A DNA stretch of 64,000 bases from Prauserella rugosa (GTDB taxonomy: Bacteria > Actinomycetota > Actinomycetes > Mycobacteriales > Pseudonocardiaceae), in assembly GCF_000719975.1 (NCBI RefSeq), contig NZ_JOIJ01000008.1, forward strand, positions 62,001 through 126,000. The letters are read 5' to 3'. Both the position numbers and the translations under genes were made by a program. Positions 1-8,417 of the stretch are shown one piece after another. Positions within the stretch are counted from its first letter, which is position 1; each line of letters begins with the position of its first letter. The notes under the pieces were generated by a model that made no database searches, was not told the DNA's origin, and worked only from the letters and a program-made list of their open reading frames with translations.

Positions 1-850
1 GCTGCCCCTGGATCCACGCGGCGTCCCCGGCGCACGCGTCGTGCCCGCGCGAGGACGGGTACATGTCGACGAACGTGGCCTTCCCGTCGGCCGACACGGC
101 CTTCTCGATCGCGGTGTTCAGTGCGGTCTCGACGTCGTCCCACCAGCGGAGGTCGCCGTCGGCGAACGGCATCACGTCCGGGCACGTGCCCTGCTCGGGC
201 ACCAGCCGCGGGTAGCCCATCACCACCACGCGCGCGTCGGGCGAACGGCGGTGGATCTCCTCGAGCACCGTGGCGATGCGGTGTCCGGTGCCGGTGGCGT
301 CGCGGACGAGCGTGTCCACCCCGTCGACGGTGAACTGCTCGCGGCACGGAGCACCGGCCGGATCCTGCTCGCGCAGCGGCGGGCACGTGGTGATGAAGCG
401 GCCGAAGACGTTGTGGTCGTTGCCGCCGATGCCGAGGGTGACCAGGTCGGTGTCGGCGCGCAGGGCGTCGAGCTGTGGTGGGTTCGGCCCGCCGTCGACC
501 TCCTGCGGGGCGGTCATGTGCTCGGTGCTCGCGCCGCCGCAGCTGACGTCGGTGAACTCGGCGACGTCGAGGCGCTGCGCGAGCAGCGACGGGTAGTTGC
601 CCGTCGCACGCGCACATCCGGGGATCTCGGGACGCTGCTCGGGCACGAGCGGCCCGGACGTGTAGGAGTCGCCCAGTGCGACGTAGTGGTTGACCGCGCT
701 GTGGTCGGCGGCGCTGTCGGCAGGGCTGTCGAGACCGGTCGCGGTGGCCGGTGGCGGTGCGTCGCCGGGTGCCGTGCCCGCCAGGGGCAGCACGGCTGCG
801 CCGCCGAACATCGCTGCGGCCACTGCGATCACGACTTTCTCGACTGCCAT
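1..850 (-). CDS. Secreted SGNH/GDSL hydrolase, 3' end outside window
   Basis: Reading leftward from the ATG at 848-850, the protein begins with a hydrophobic signal segment rich in Val and Ala. The first SGNH block, ALGDSYTSGP, follows with its nucleophilic Ser. Later come a CGGAST block (oxyanion Gly) and GIGGNDHN (Asn). The catalytic-His block is not reached because the gene runs off the left edge at about residue 283. Extracellular SGNH hydrolases of this kind in actinomycetes act as lipases or esterases on acylglycerols or acyl sugars; the substrate cannot be told here. It is divergent from folC. Confidence 0.85.
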   Translation of the reverse strand, partial: MAVEKVVIAVAAAMFGGAAVLPLAGTAPGDAPPPATATGLDSPADSAADHSAVNHYVALGDSYTSGPLVPEQRPEIPGCARATGNYPSLLAQRLDVAEFTDVSCGGASTEHMTAPQEVDGGPNPPQLDALRADTDLVTLGIGGNDHNVFGRFITTCPPLREQDPAGAPCREQFTVDGVDTLVRDATGTGHRIATVLEEIHRRSPDARVVVMGYPRLVPEQGTCPDVMPFADGDLRWWDDVETALNTAIEKAVSADGKATFVDMYPSSRGHDACAGDAAWIQGQ

Positions 851-1056
851 GTCCTCGATCCTCCGAGCTCCGGTTCCGGCGACACGGGCATGTCCGTGCC
901 CCGAGGAGCGTGCCACCGCGGGAGTGGTCGCGCGGTGGTGCGGCCGTGGCGGTGCGGCGGTGGTGGTGCGGCCGGAGGTCGAAGGGCACGGACGAACGGT
1001 AGTGGTACGCACGTAGACTCGGATGGCGCAACGTAGGACCAGCAGGGAGTGTGTGC

Positions 1057-2535
1057 GTGTCGGACGACGACCAGGAGTTTCCGCCCGAACTCTCCGAGGG
1101 CGACAACTTCATCGCCGGTCCGCCGCCGGACGATCCGGAGCCGGTCAGCGAGGAAGAGGAAGCGGCGATCGCGGCGCAGGCGCGACGCGAGCTGCAGGTC
1201 GTCGAGGCCGCCCTCAACGAGCGGTGGCCCGAGACGAAACTCGAGCCGTCGCTGACGCGCATCTCCACGCTGGTGAACCTGCTCGGCGACCCCCATACGT
1301 CGTATCCGGTGCTGCACGTCGCAGGCACGAACGGCAAGAGCTCGACCTCGCGCATGATCGAGGCGCTCATGACGCAGATGAGCCTGCGGGTCGGCCGGTA
1401 CACGAGCCCGCATCTGCAGCTGGTCACCGAGCGCATCAGCATCGACGGGCAGCCGATCTCGCCGGAGCGGTACGTCGACACCTACCGGGACGTCGCACCG
1501 TTCGTGCAGATGGTCGACCAGGCGGGCGGCCCGGACGCGCCGCCGATGAGCAAGTTCGAGGTGCTCACCGGCATGGCGTTCGCCGCGTTCGCCGACGCGC
1601 CCGTCGAGGTGGCGGTGCTCGAGGCGGGCATGGGCGGCGCGTGGGACGCCACCAACGTCGCCGACGGTCAGGTCGCGGTGATCACCCCGATCGGCATCGA
1701 CCACGCCGAGTACCTGGGCGGCGATCGCGCGACCATCGCCAAGGAGAAGGCCGGGATCATCAAGCCCGGTTCGGTCGTCGTGCTGGCTGAACAGGAGCCC
1801 GACGCCGAGCGGGTCCTGCTGGAGCGCGCCGTCGAGGTCGACGCCACCGTGGCCCGTGCGGGCAGCGAGTTCGCCGTCCTCGAGCGCACGATGGCCGTGG
1901 GCGGCCAGATGCTCAGGATCCAGGGCCTCGGCGGGATCTACGAGGAGGTCTTCCTTCCCCTGCACGGCAAGCACCAGGCCGACAACGCGGCCCTCGCACT
2001 GGCCGCGGTCGAGGCGTTCTTCGGTGCGGGCAAGGAGCGCCAGCTGGTGCAGGACTCGGTGCGCGCCGCGTTCGCGGAGATCGTCACGCCGGGCAGGCTC
2101 GAGCGTGTCCGCGCGGCACCGGCGGTGCTGATCGACGCGGCACACAACCCGCACGGCGCGGCCGCCCTCGCCGCCACGATCGACGAGGAGTTCGCCTTCC
2201 GCAGGCTCGCCGCCGTCGTCGGCGTGCTGGGGGAGAAGGACGCGCGGGGCATCCTCGAAGCGCTCGAACCCGTCGTCGCGGAGATCGTGGTGACCACCAA
2301 CTCCTCGCCGCGGGCACTGCCCGCCGAGGAGCTCGCCGAGCTCGCCGTGGACGTGTTCGGCGAGGAGCGCGTCACCGTGGAACCGCGACTCGACACCGCC
2401 ATCGAGATCGCCGTCAGCCTCGTCGAGCAGCCCGACGACCCCGAGGAACCCCTCGCGGGCGGGGGCGTGCTCGTCACGGGTTCGGTCGTCACCGCGGGCG
2501 AGGCCCGCACCCTCTTCGGCAAGGAGCCCGCATGA
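1057..2535 (+). CDS. folC: Bifunctional folylpolyglutamate/dihydrofolate synthase
   Basis: This Mur-ligase-family enzyme adds glutamate to dihydropteroate and reduced folates in the cytoplasm. The P-loop HVAGTNGKSS lies near residue 90, followed by the Mur central domain (GMGGAWDATN, IGIDHAEYLG) and the C-terminal ligase domain with the conserved DAAHNPHG block. About 40 acidic residues precede the usual start of the family. I prefer the GTG at 1057 over the in-frame GTG at 1051 because the GGGAG at 1045-1049 then has proper spacing. A TAGACT -10-like box lies at 1014-1019. The stop overlaps the next gene as ATGA, implying translational coupling. Confidence 0.95.
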   Translation: MSDDDQEFPPELSEGDNFIAGPPPDDPEPVSEEEEAAIAAQARRELQVVEAALNERWPETKLEPSLTRISTLVNLLGDPHTSYPVLHVAGTNGKSSTSRMIEALMTQMSLRVGRYTSPHLQLVTERISIDGQPISPERYVDTYRDVAPFVQMVDQAGGPDAPPMSKFEVLTGMAFAAFADAPVEVAVLEAGMGGAWDATNVADGQVAVITPIGIDHAEYLGGDRATIAKEKAGIIKPGSVVVLAEQEPDAERVLLERAVEVDATVARAGSEFAVLERTMAVGGQMLRIQGLGGIYEEVFLPLHGKHQADNAALALAAVEAFFGAGKERQLVQDSVRAAFAEIVTPGRLERVRAAPAVLIDAAHNPHGAAALAATIDEEFAFRRLAAVVGVLGEKDARGILEALEPVVAEIVVTTNSSPRALPAEELAELAVDVFGEERVTVEPRLDTAIEIAVSLVEQPDDPEEPLAGGGVLVTGSVVTAGEARTLFGKEPA

Positions 2536-2969
2536 GCGACGAGCACACCGGCGCCACCGACGGCACGGACTCCACCGACGTGGGCGACGGCGTGCCCGCA
2601 CCGGCGACCGATCCGATGAAGGGTTTCCGCGGTGTTCAGGCGGGAACGCTCGTCATCGAGGCGATCGTCGTGGCGCTCGCGCTTCCCGTCGTCGCGACGT
2701 TAGGGCACGGCATCACGAGCTTCCAGGGCTGGACCGTCATGGGGGTCGTCGCCGCGCTGATCGTGATGTGCGGACTGCTGAAGAAGTCGTGGGCGATGGG
2801 GGTCGTCCTGGCGTTGCACGCGGTGTTGTTGGCCTTCGTGGTGGCGCTGCCGTCGATCGCCGTGATCGGGCTCGTGTTCCTCGGCGTGTGGTTGTGGCTG
2901 TTGTGGCTGCGCCACGACGTGGCGCGCCGCATGGCCAGCGGAACGCTGCCCAGCCAGCAGCAGGGCTGA
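2532..2969 (+). CDS. DUF4233 family membrane protein
   Basis: This 145-residue protein has an acidic N-terminal tail of about 35 residues, then roughly four hydrophobic segments and a basic C-terminus. The size, the segment pattern and the ATGA overlap with folC match the DUF4233 proteins that follow folC in mycobacteria and relatives. Its biochemical role is unknown. The coupling to folC suggests co-expression, but nothing in the sequence links it directly to folate chemistry. Confidence 0.85.
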   Translation: MSDEHTGATDGTDSTDVGDGVPAPATDPMKGFRGVQAGTLVIEAIVVALALPVVATLGHGITSFQGWTVMGVVAALIVMCGLLKKSWAMGVVLALHAVLLAFVVALPSIAVIGLVFLGVWLWLLWLRHDVARRMASGTLPSQQQG

Positions 2970-3067
2970 CCAGCAGGGCCGAGGACGTAGGCCGAACCAC
3001 TGCCCGTTCATCGGCAGTACAGCCGTTGTTGATCCGTGCGCCGCGGATCCGGGGTAGAGATGTCCGC

Positions 3068-4660
3068 ATGACTGATCTCCCTCCCCACCACCCACTTTCC
3101 TCCCATCCGCTGAGCAGGCGGCCCCTGGACCGGCGCAGCCTCCTGCGCGCCGGTGCGATCGGTACGGGCCTGATCGCCGCCACCGCGTTCGCGGGTGGGC
3201 GGGCCAGCGGCCTCGTGCGCAGCGACCGTCCGGTCCTGACCCACGGCGTGCAGTCCGGTGACGTCGACCGCCACTCGGCGATGGTCTGGACGCGCGCCGA
3301 CCGGCCGTCCCGCATGCGCGTCGAGGTGTCGACGGACCCGTCGTTCGCCCGCAGCCGGGTCGTGTCGGGCCCGCTGCTGACTCCCGAGACCGGCGGTACC
3401 GGCAAGGTGCGGGTACGCGGTCTGCCCACGGGTGCCGACGTGCACTACCGCGTCGTCGCCGAGGATCTCGACGGCCGCGCCACGTCCGAACCCGTGGTCG
3501 GCAGGCTGCGCACGGCGCCGTCCGGCCGTGCCGACGTGCGCCTCGTCTGGTCCGGCGACGTCGCGGGCCAGGGCTGGGGCATCAACCCCGACATCGGCGG
3601 CATGCCCGCGTTCTCCGCGATGGCGGCGCGCCGTCCCGACCTGTTCCTGCACAGCGGCGACACCGTCTACGCCGACAACCCGATCGAGGAGACCGTCACG
3701 CTCCCCGACGGCCGGGTCTACCGCAACCTGGTGACCGAGGCGAAGTCGAAGGTCGCCGAGACGCTCGAGGACTACCGCGGCCAGTTCGCCTACAACCTGA
3801 TGGCCGACAGCGTGCGCGAGTTCAACGCGCTCGTGCCCAGTTACGTGCAGTGGGACGACCACGAAGTCGTCAACAACTGGTATCCGGGGGAGATCCTGGA
3901 TCTGCCGGAGTACACCGAGAAGCGGGTCGACGTGCTGACCGCGCGTGCGCTGCGCGCCTTCCACGAATGGCATCCGATCGATCCGAAGCGCGCCGAGGAC
4001 GGCCGGGTCTACCGCAGCTTCACCTACGGCGACCACGTCGAGGTGTTCGTGCTCGACATGCGCAGCTACAAGGACCGCAACGACGGCGACCCGCGCAGGC
4101 AGGACGGGCGGATCCTCGGCGAGCGGCAGGCCGACTGGCTGGTACGCGGGCTGGAGAAGAGCACCGCGACGTGGAAGTTCGTGCAGGCGGACCTGCCGAT
4201 CGGGCTCGTCGTGCCCGACGGCGAGGACTCGCCGGACCAGGAGGCGGTGTCCAACGGTCTGCCCGGCGCGCCGGGAGGCCGCGAGACCGAACTGGCCGGT
4301 GTACTGTCGCGGATCGCGCGCAGCGACGTTCGGAACGTCGTGTGGCTGACCGCCGACGTGCACTACACCGCGGCCCACCACTACTCGCCGGACCGCGCCG
4401 CCTTCGGGGATTTCGCCCCGTTCTGGGAGTTCGTCTCCGGCCCGTTGCACGCGGGTGCCTTCGGGCCCAACGACCTCGACCCGACCTTCGGGCCGAAGGC
4501 CGTGTTCACGCACTGCCCACCCGCTGCCGACACCTCGCCGATGGAGGGCTTCCAGCACTTCGGGGAGATCAATGTGGACGGTGAAAGTGGCGCGCTGACG
4601 GTGGACCTGCGCGACGGCACCGGCGCCTCCCTGTGGTCGAAGACCCTGCAGCCGGAATAG
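3068..4660 (+). CDS. phoD: PhoD-type alkaline phosphatase/phosphodiesterase, Tat-exported
   Basis: The 530-residue product starts with a twin-arginine signal (DRRSLLRAG followed by a hydrophobic stretch ending in AFAGG), indicating folded export by Tat. An N-terminal Ig-like PhoD_N domain (THGVQSGDV, MVWTRAD) precedes the metallophosphatase core. The core carries LFLHSGDTVYADNP, YVQWDDHEVVNNW and WLTADVHY, which hold the metal-binding Asp, Asn and His of the family. PhoD hydrolyses phosphomonoesters and diesters outside the cell for phosphate scavenging and normally needs Ca and Fe. An 18-bp perfect hairpin follows the stop. No convincing Pho box was identified upstream. Confidence 0.95.
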   Translation: MTDLPPHHPLSSHPLSRRPLDRRSLLRAGAIGTGLIAATAFAGGRASGLVRSDRPVLTHGVQSGDVDRHSAMVWTRADRPSRMRVEVSTDPSFARSRVVSGPLLTPETGGTGKVRVRGLPTGADVHYRVVAEDLDGRATSEPVVGRLRTAPSGRADVRLVWSGDVAGQGWGINPDIGGMPAFSAMAARRPDLFLHSGDTVYADNPIEETVTLPDGRVYRNLVTEAKSKVAETLEDYRGQFAYNLMADSVREFNALVPSYVQWDDHEVVNNWYPGEILDLPEYTEKRVDVLTARALRAFHEWHPIDPKRAEDGRVYRSFTYGDHVEVFVLDMRSYKDRNDGDPRRQDGRILGERQADWLVRGLEKSTATWKFVQADLPIGLVVPDGEDSPDQEAVSNGLPGAPGGRETELAGVLSRIARSDVRNVVWLTADVHYTAAHHYSPDRAAFGDFAPFWEFVSGPLHAGAFGPNDLDPTFGPKAVFTHCPPAADTSPMEGFQHFGEINVDGESGALTVDLRDGTGASLWSKTLQPE

Positions 4661-4667
4661 GATCCGG

Positions 4668-4706
4668 CGCCGGTGTCCGCGCGGCTGGGCCGCGCGGACA
4701 CCGGCG
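4668..4706 (+). terminator. Hairpin terminator after phoD
   Basis: The arms 4668-4685 and 4689-4706 form a perfect 18-bp stem with a 3-nt TGG loop. There is no T-tract, as is usual in high-GC actinomycetes. It lies between phoD and the convergent small protein B gene, so it could serve both strands. Confidence 0.8.
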
Positions 4707-4732
4707 ATCGCGGAACCTCGGGATGACCGGGC

Positions 4733-4993
4733 TCAGCCGGCGAGTGCGCGTGCGCGGGCGCCGACGAGTTCGGTCACCGACGCGTGCTCGCGGACCTCGA
4801 TCGTCGGCACGAAGGCCGAGCGCGCAGCTCCGCCCACGGTCATGACGTCGCCGGTTCCGATGAGGCCGATGCCGGTGACGACGACATCGCCGATGACATC
4901 GGTGGTGGCGGCCGCGTTCGGGGCGGCGGCCCCGGCGAGCGGACCCGGTGCGGTCGTGGGGATGGTGGCGGCGGCGCGTGCGACAGTGCTCAT
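4733..4993 (-). CDS. Small protein B of the P450 cassette, unknown function
   Basis: This 86-residue protein has an N-terminus rich in Ala, Thr and Pro, a hydrophobic Gly/Val-rich middle and no Cys. Its last 23 residues, beginning TIEVREHASVTELV, match the last 23 of small protein A (6422-6655) at 14 positions. The ATG at 4993 is preceded by a GGAG ribosome site. It lies 143 bp downstream of the P450, on the same strand. The paired small proteins around one P450 resemble the layout of a ribosomally made peptide cluster, but no known precursor family was recognised, so no function is assigned. It could also be a carrier or partner protein. Confidence 0.7.
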   Translation of the reverse strand: MSTVARAAATIPTTAPGPLAGAAAPNAAATTDVIGDVVVTGIGLIGTGDVMTVGGAARSAFVPTIEVREHASVTELVGARARALAG

Positions 4994-5136
4994 ACGTGCT
5001 CCATTCCGTCCGGTGGTCGAGGATCTCCCGGCAGGCGAGACCCTCGATGACCGTGGCAGGCCATCGCCACGCCGGCATCGGTCGATTCACTGATTTCGTG
5101 TCGTTCGCGTGCGTCCTTGCCCGGTCGAGTGGTCGC

Positions 5137-6345
5137 TCACCTGCACCGGAGACGTACCGGAAGGCTCCCGACCGCGCGCAGGGTCTCCGAGGCTTGCCAG
5201 GGCACCTTCTCGGGCGCGACGGCGAGTCGCAGCTCGGGGAACCGACGCAAAAGCGCGGTGAGCGCGATCGCGACAGCGCTCCGGGCCTGGTGCGCGGCCG
5301 GGCAATGATGCCGGCCGGTGCCGAACGCGAGGTGCCGACCTGCCGGCCGGTTCGGGTCGAACCGGCGTGGTTGGGAATGGACGGCCGGATCGTGGTTGGC
5401 CGCGCCGAGGGCGAAGACCACCAGGTCGCCCTCCTCGACGAGCTGACCGCCCAGCACGAGGTCCTCGGTGGCGCATCGCTGTCCGCTGACGTTGTGCGGG
5501 CCGCCTATGCGCAGAAGCTCGTCGACGACGTGCGGGATGCGTTTCGGATATGCGGCGAGCAGGTCGAGGTGATCCGGGTGCGTCAGTAGCGTGTGGACCG
5601 CCGTGGCGAGCGCACTGTAGGTGTTCTCGACGCTGATCGTGGTGAACACCATGCACGCGAGTGCCAGATCGCCGTGTCCGTGTCCGTCGGTGCAGATCCG
5701 GCCTGCGAGCGCCGAGATGACGTCGTCCTGCCGCCCTTCGTTCCGGGCTGCCATGTCGCCCAGGTGCGCCATCAGCTGCTCCGCGGCCATGCCGCGGGTG
5801 CCTGTCGTCGTGGGGCTGAGCCACTCCGCGGCCGGTTCGACGAACTTCGCCGTTTCGGTGCCGCACAGCAGGATCCCGGTCATCCGGATCGCGTATGGCA
5901 GTGCGTACGAGCGCACGAGGTCGACCGGGCCTGCGGCACTGTCCAGATCGTCCAGGCCGTCCAGGACGCCGTCGGCACAGGCGGTCAGCAACTCGGTTCT
6001 CCGCTCGGCCAGCGCAGGCCGGAGCGTGTCGGCGACGACGGCGCGCACATGGCTGGTGAACGACCGCGTGAACCGGGCGCGCTGGGCGACGTCGGCGCGG
6101 GCGGCGACGGGGTCGGCGCCGTGGGCGAGGCGTTGGCGACACAACGCCTCGGCGATGAGATCGGGATCCTTCGACAGTCGTGGATCGCCGAGTCCGTCCT
6201 GGATCTCCCGCGTTCCCACGACGATCCAGCGGTCGACACCGTCGCTTCGGCGCAGCCGATGGATCGGTCCCCGGTTCCGCAGCCGGTCGAACACGGGAAA
6301 GGGATCGCGGAAGAAATCGGCGTCCACGGGCAGTGACGCGGTCAC
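5137..6345 (-). CDS. Cytochrome P450
   Basis: This 402-residue soluble bacterial P450 has the heme loop LAFGTGRHHCPA, with thiolate ligand Cys348, and the K-helix ExxR as E276-LL-R279. The I-helix reads TTISVENT, so the usual acid-Thr pair for oxygen activation is Glu240-Asn241, which is atypical. It starts at GTG 6345 with AAAGGAG seven bases upstream. It sits between two small genes sharing a C-terminal motif, 76 bp after protein A and 143 bp before protein B. No ferredoxin or reductase gene is adjacent, so electrons must come from elsewhere. The substrate is unknown; peptide or protein oxidation is suggested only by context. Confidence 0.93.
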   Translation of the reverse strand: MTASLPVDADFFRDPFPVFDRLRNRGPIHRLRRSDGVDRWIVVGTREIQDGLGDPRLSKDPDLIAEALCRQRLAHGADPVAARADVAQRARFTRSFTSHVRAVVADTLRPALAERRTELLTACADGVLDGLDDLDSAAGPVDLVRSYALPYAIRMTGILLCGTETAKFVEPAAEWLSPTTTGTRGMAAEQLMAHLGDMAARNEGRQDDVISALAGRICTDGHGHGDLALACMVFTTISVENTYSALATAVHTLLTHPDHLDLLAAYPKRIPHVVDELLRIGGPHNVSGQRCATEDLVLGGQLVEEGDLVVFALGAANHDPAVHSQPRRFDPNRPAGRHLAFGTGRHHCPAAHQARSAVAIALTALLRRFPELRLAVAPEKVPWQASETLRAVGSLPVRLRCR

Positions 6346-6421
6346 CGGGACACTCCTTTCGCAGTGCGTGCGCCTGCTGGCGGCGGCGCCACGGAGACCG
6401 CGTCACCGGCCTGCATCCTGA

Positions 6422-6655
6422 TCAGCTGCCCAGCGCACTCGTGCGTGCGTCGACGAGATCGGTCACGTTCGCGTGTTCGTGGATCTCGATGGTCGAGGTC
6501 ATCGGAGCGACCTCGCCCAGGCTGGAACCGTCGATGTCCACTCCGGTGTAGATGGCCGTGATGAACAACGCCTGCTCGACGTGGGCGGTACTGAAAGTCG
6601 CCATGCCGGCGGTCTGCGTCTCGGCTGCCTTCTCGAGAGATGAAGGGGCAGTCAT
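6422..6655 (-). CDS. Small protein A of the P450 cassette, unknown function
   Basis: This 77-residue protein is the first gene of the minus-strand cassette. The ATG at 6655 has an AAAGGA ribosome site, so the longer upstream reading frame is rejected. The N-terminal half is polar and Ala/Thr-rich; the middle holds the aromatic residues (ATFSTAHVEQALFITAIYTG). The C-terminal 23 residues begin TIEIHEHANVTDLV and match protein B. There is no Cys, no membrane segment and no clear signal peptide. It could be a ribosomal peptide precursor, a P450 partner or a small structural protein; I do not recognise the family. Confidence 0.72.
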   Translation of the reverse strand: MTAPSSLEKAAETQTAGMATFSTAHVEQALFITAIYTGVDIDGSSLGEVAPMTSTIEIHEHANVTDLVDARTSALGS

Positions 6656-6834
6656 CGTGTTTCCTTTCGTCCTGACGTCACCGTGCGGTACGGGCACGCC
6701 GCGGACGTTAGGACGTGTACCGGCCGGGATTCATCCAGCAATATGCGGATCGCCGGTTCTGCCGCCACCGCGCCGCGATTCCCGAGCGCCTGCACTTTTC
6801 CGTGCCCGCCCGGGGAGATCACCGCGGGGACCGC

Positions 6835-6840
6835 TACGCT
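6835..6840 (+). promoter_or_regulatory. Probable -10 element for ndk
   Basis: TACGCT fits the actinobacterial TANNNT -10 pattern and would give a 5' leader of about 30 nt ahead of the GAAGGAG ribosome site at 6861-6867. Confidence 0.45.
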
Positions 6841-6877
6841 TTTTCCACCATCGTTTTCATGAAGGAGTAGCACCGAA

Positions 6878-7288
6878 GTGACTGAGCGCACGCTGGTTCT
6901 GGTCAAGCCCGATGGCGTCAAGCGGGGCCTGGTCGGTGAGGTCATCTCGCGCATCGAGCGCAAGGGTCTGTCGCTCGCCGCGATGGACCTGCGCACCGTC
7001 GAGCGTTCCGTGGCCGAGGAGCACTACGCAGAGCACAAGGACAAGCCGTTCTTCGGTGAGCTCGTCGACTTCATCACCTCGGGTCCGCTCGTGGCGATGA
7101 CCGTCGAGGGCCCGCGCGCGATCGCGGCCTTCCGTCAGCTGGCAGGCGGAACCGACCCCGTGGAGAAGGCGACGCCGGGCACGATCCGCGGCGATTTCGC
7201 CCTCGAGGTGCAGTTCAACTTGGTGCACGGTTCCGACTCCCCGGAATCGGCCGAGCGCGAGCTGAAGCTCTGGTTCGGCAACAGCTGA
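6878..7288 (+). CDS. ndk: Nucleoside diphosphate kinase
   Basis: This 136-residue protein has the normal NDK length and fold signature. The start is [17 protein letters not shown], and the active site is [12 protein letters not shown] with phospho-acceptor His117. It transfers the gamma-phosphate of ATP to NDPs to balance nucleotide pools. GTG 6878 is chosen because GAAGGAG lies ten bases upstream. In mycobacteria ndk follows folC and DUF4233 closely; here phoD and the P450 cassette separate them. A strong hairpin follows. Confidence 0.98.
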   Translation: MTERTLVLVKPDGVKRGLVGEVISRIERKGLSLAAMDLRTVERSVAEEHYAEHKDKPFFGELVDFITSGPLVAMTVEGPRAIAAFRQLAGGTDPVEKATPGTIRGDFALEVQFNLVHGSDSPESAERELKLWFGNS

Positions 7289-7300
7289 ACATTTCTCCGC

Positions 7301-7337
7301 CGGTGGCCGCCCTTTCGTTCGCGAAGGGCGGCCACCG
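7301..7337 (+). terminator. Hairpin terminator after ndk
   Basis: A perfect 14-bp stem (7301-7314 with 7324-7337) and a 9-nt loop lie just downstream of the ndk stop, without a T-tract. Confidence 0.75.
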
Positions 7338-7463
7338 TGCGTCGTGAGTGGGCCGGTGCGCTCGCGTCAGCGTCGGAAACGGTGCCGGTGGCGCTGCGCT
7401 GAGGGCGCGCGCTGCGTCGAAAGTCGTCGTTTCCTGTCGGTGGGTTGTGGCAATGTTCTGCGG

Positions 7464-8417
7464 GTGAACGTTCGGCGGGTGAGCGGCGAGACGGCGGCCC
7501 CGATGGTGGAGGCCAAGGCACTAGTCAAGCGCTTCGGCGAGTTCGAGGCGGTACGCGGGATCGACGTGCACGTCGAACGGGGCGAGGCGTTCGGTTTCCT
7601 GGGCCCCAACGGGGCGGGCAAGTCGTCGACGATGCGGATGATCGCGTCGACCTCGCCGCGATCCGACGGCGACCTGCGCGTGCTGGGCATGGACCCGGAC
7701 GTCGACGGTCCGCGGATCCGCGCCCGCCTGGGTTCGGTGCCGCAACAGGACAACCTCGACACCGAACTGACCGTCCGGCAGAACCTGCAGATCTACGGCC
7801 GGTACTTCGGCCTTTCCCGCGCGCACGTGCGGCGCAAGGCGGCCGAGCTGATGGAGTTCGCCCAGCTCACCGACCGGGCCGACGCCGAGGTCGACGCGCT
7901 CTCCGGCGGGATGAAACGGCGGCTCACGATCGCCAGGTCGCTGGTGAACGATCCCGACCTGCTGTTGCTCGACGAACCCACCACCGGGCTCGACCCGCAG
8001 GCCCGGCACATGCTGTGGGACCGGCTGTTCCGCCTGAAAGCGGGCGGCGTCACGCTGATCATCACCAGTCACTACATGGACGAGGTGGAGCAGCTGTGCG
8101 ACCGGCTCGTCGTCATGGACGGCGGGCACATCGTCGCCGAGGGTTCGCCCGCCGACCTCATCGCGCGGTACTCGACGCGTGAAGTGCTCGAGCTGCGCTT
8201 TCCGCCGGGCGAGCAGAACGGCATGGGCGAGGCCGTGGCCGCCTTCGGCGAGCGGGTCGAACAGCTGCCCGACCGCGTGCTGCTCTACACCGCCGACGGC
8301 GAGCACGCACTCGCGGGCGTGCACGGTCAGGGCGTGCGGCCGGTGTCGAGCCTCGTGCGGCGCAGCACCCTCGAGGACGTGTTCCTCCGCCTGACCGGCC
8401 GGACGCTGGTGGACTGA
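7464..8417 (+). CDS. ABC exporter ATP-binding protein, DrrA type
   Basis: This is the ATPase subunit of an ABC-2 exporter. Walker A GPNGAGKSS, signature LSGGMKRR, Walker B LLLLDEPTTGLD and the switch-His region IITSHYMDE are all intact. The C-terminal extension typical of daunorubicin-resistance/NodI-type subunits is present. The start is uncertain: GTG 7464, GTG 7479 and ATG 7503 are all in frame and the ribosome sites are weak; the conserved domain begins just after 7503. It overlaps the first permease (TGATG) and forms a three-gene operon. The exported compound, a drug or lipid-like molecule, cannot be deduced. Confidence 0.93.
   Translation: MNVRRVSGETAAPMVEAKALVKRFGEFEAVRGIDVHVERGEAFGFLGPNGAGKSSTMRMIASTSPRSDGDLRVLGMDPDVDGPRIRARLGSVPQQDNLDTELTVRQNLQIYGRYFGLSRAHVRRKAAELMEFAQLTDRADAEVDALSGGMKRRLTIARSLVNDPDLLLLDEPTTGLDPQARHMLWDRLFRLKAGGVTLIITSHYMDEVEQLCDRLVVMDGGHIVAEGSPADLIARYSTREVLELRFPPGEQNGMGEAVAAFGERVEQLPDRVLLYTADGEHALAGVHGQGVRPVSSLVRRSTLEDVFLRLTGRTLVD

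Noticed and set aside
829..2601. 590-codon minus-strand open frame opposite folC
   Set aside because: It is a mirror frame of folC, Arg/Asp/His-rich, with no recognisable domain.
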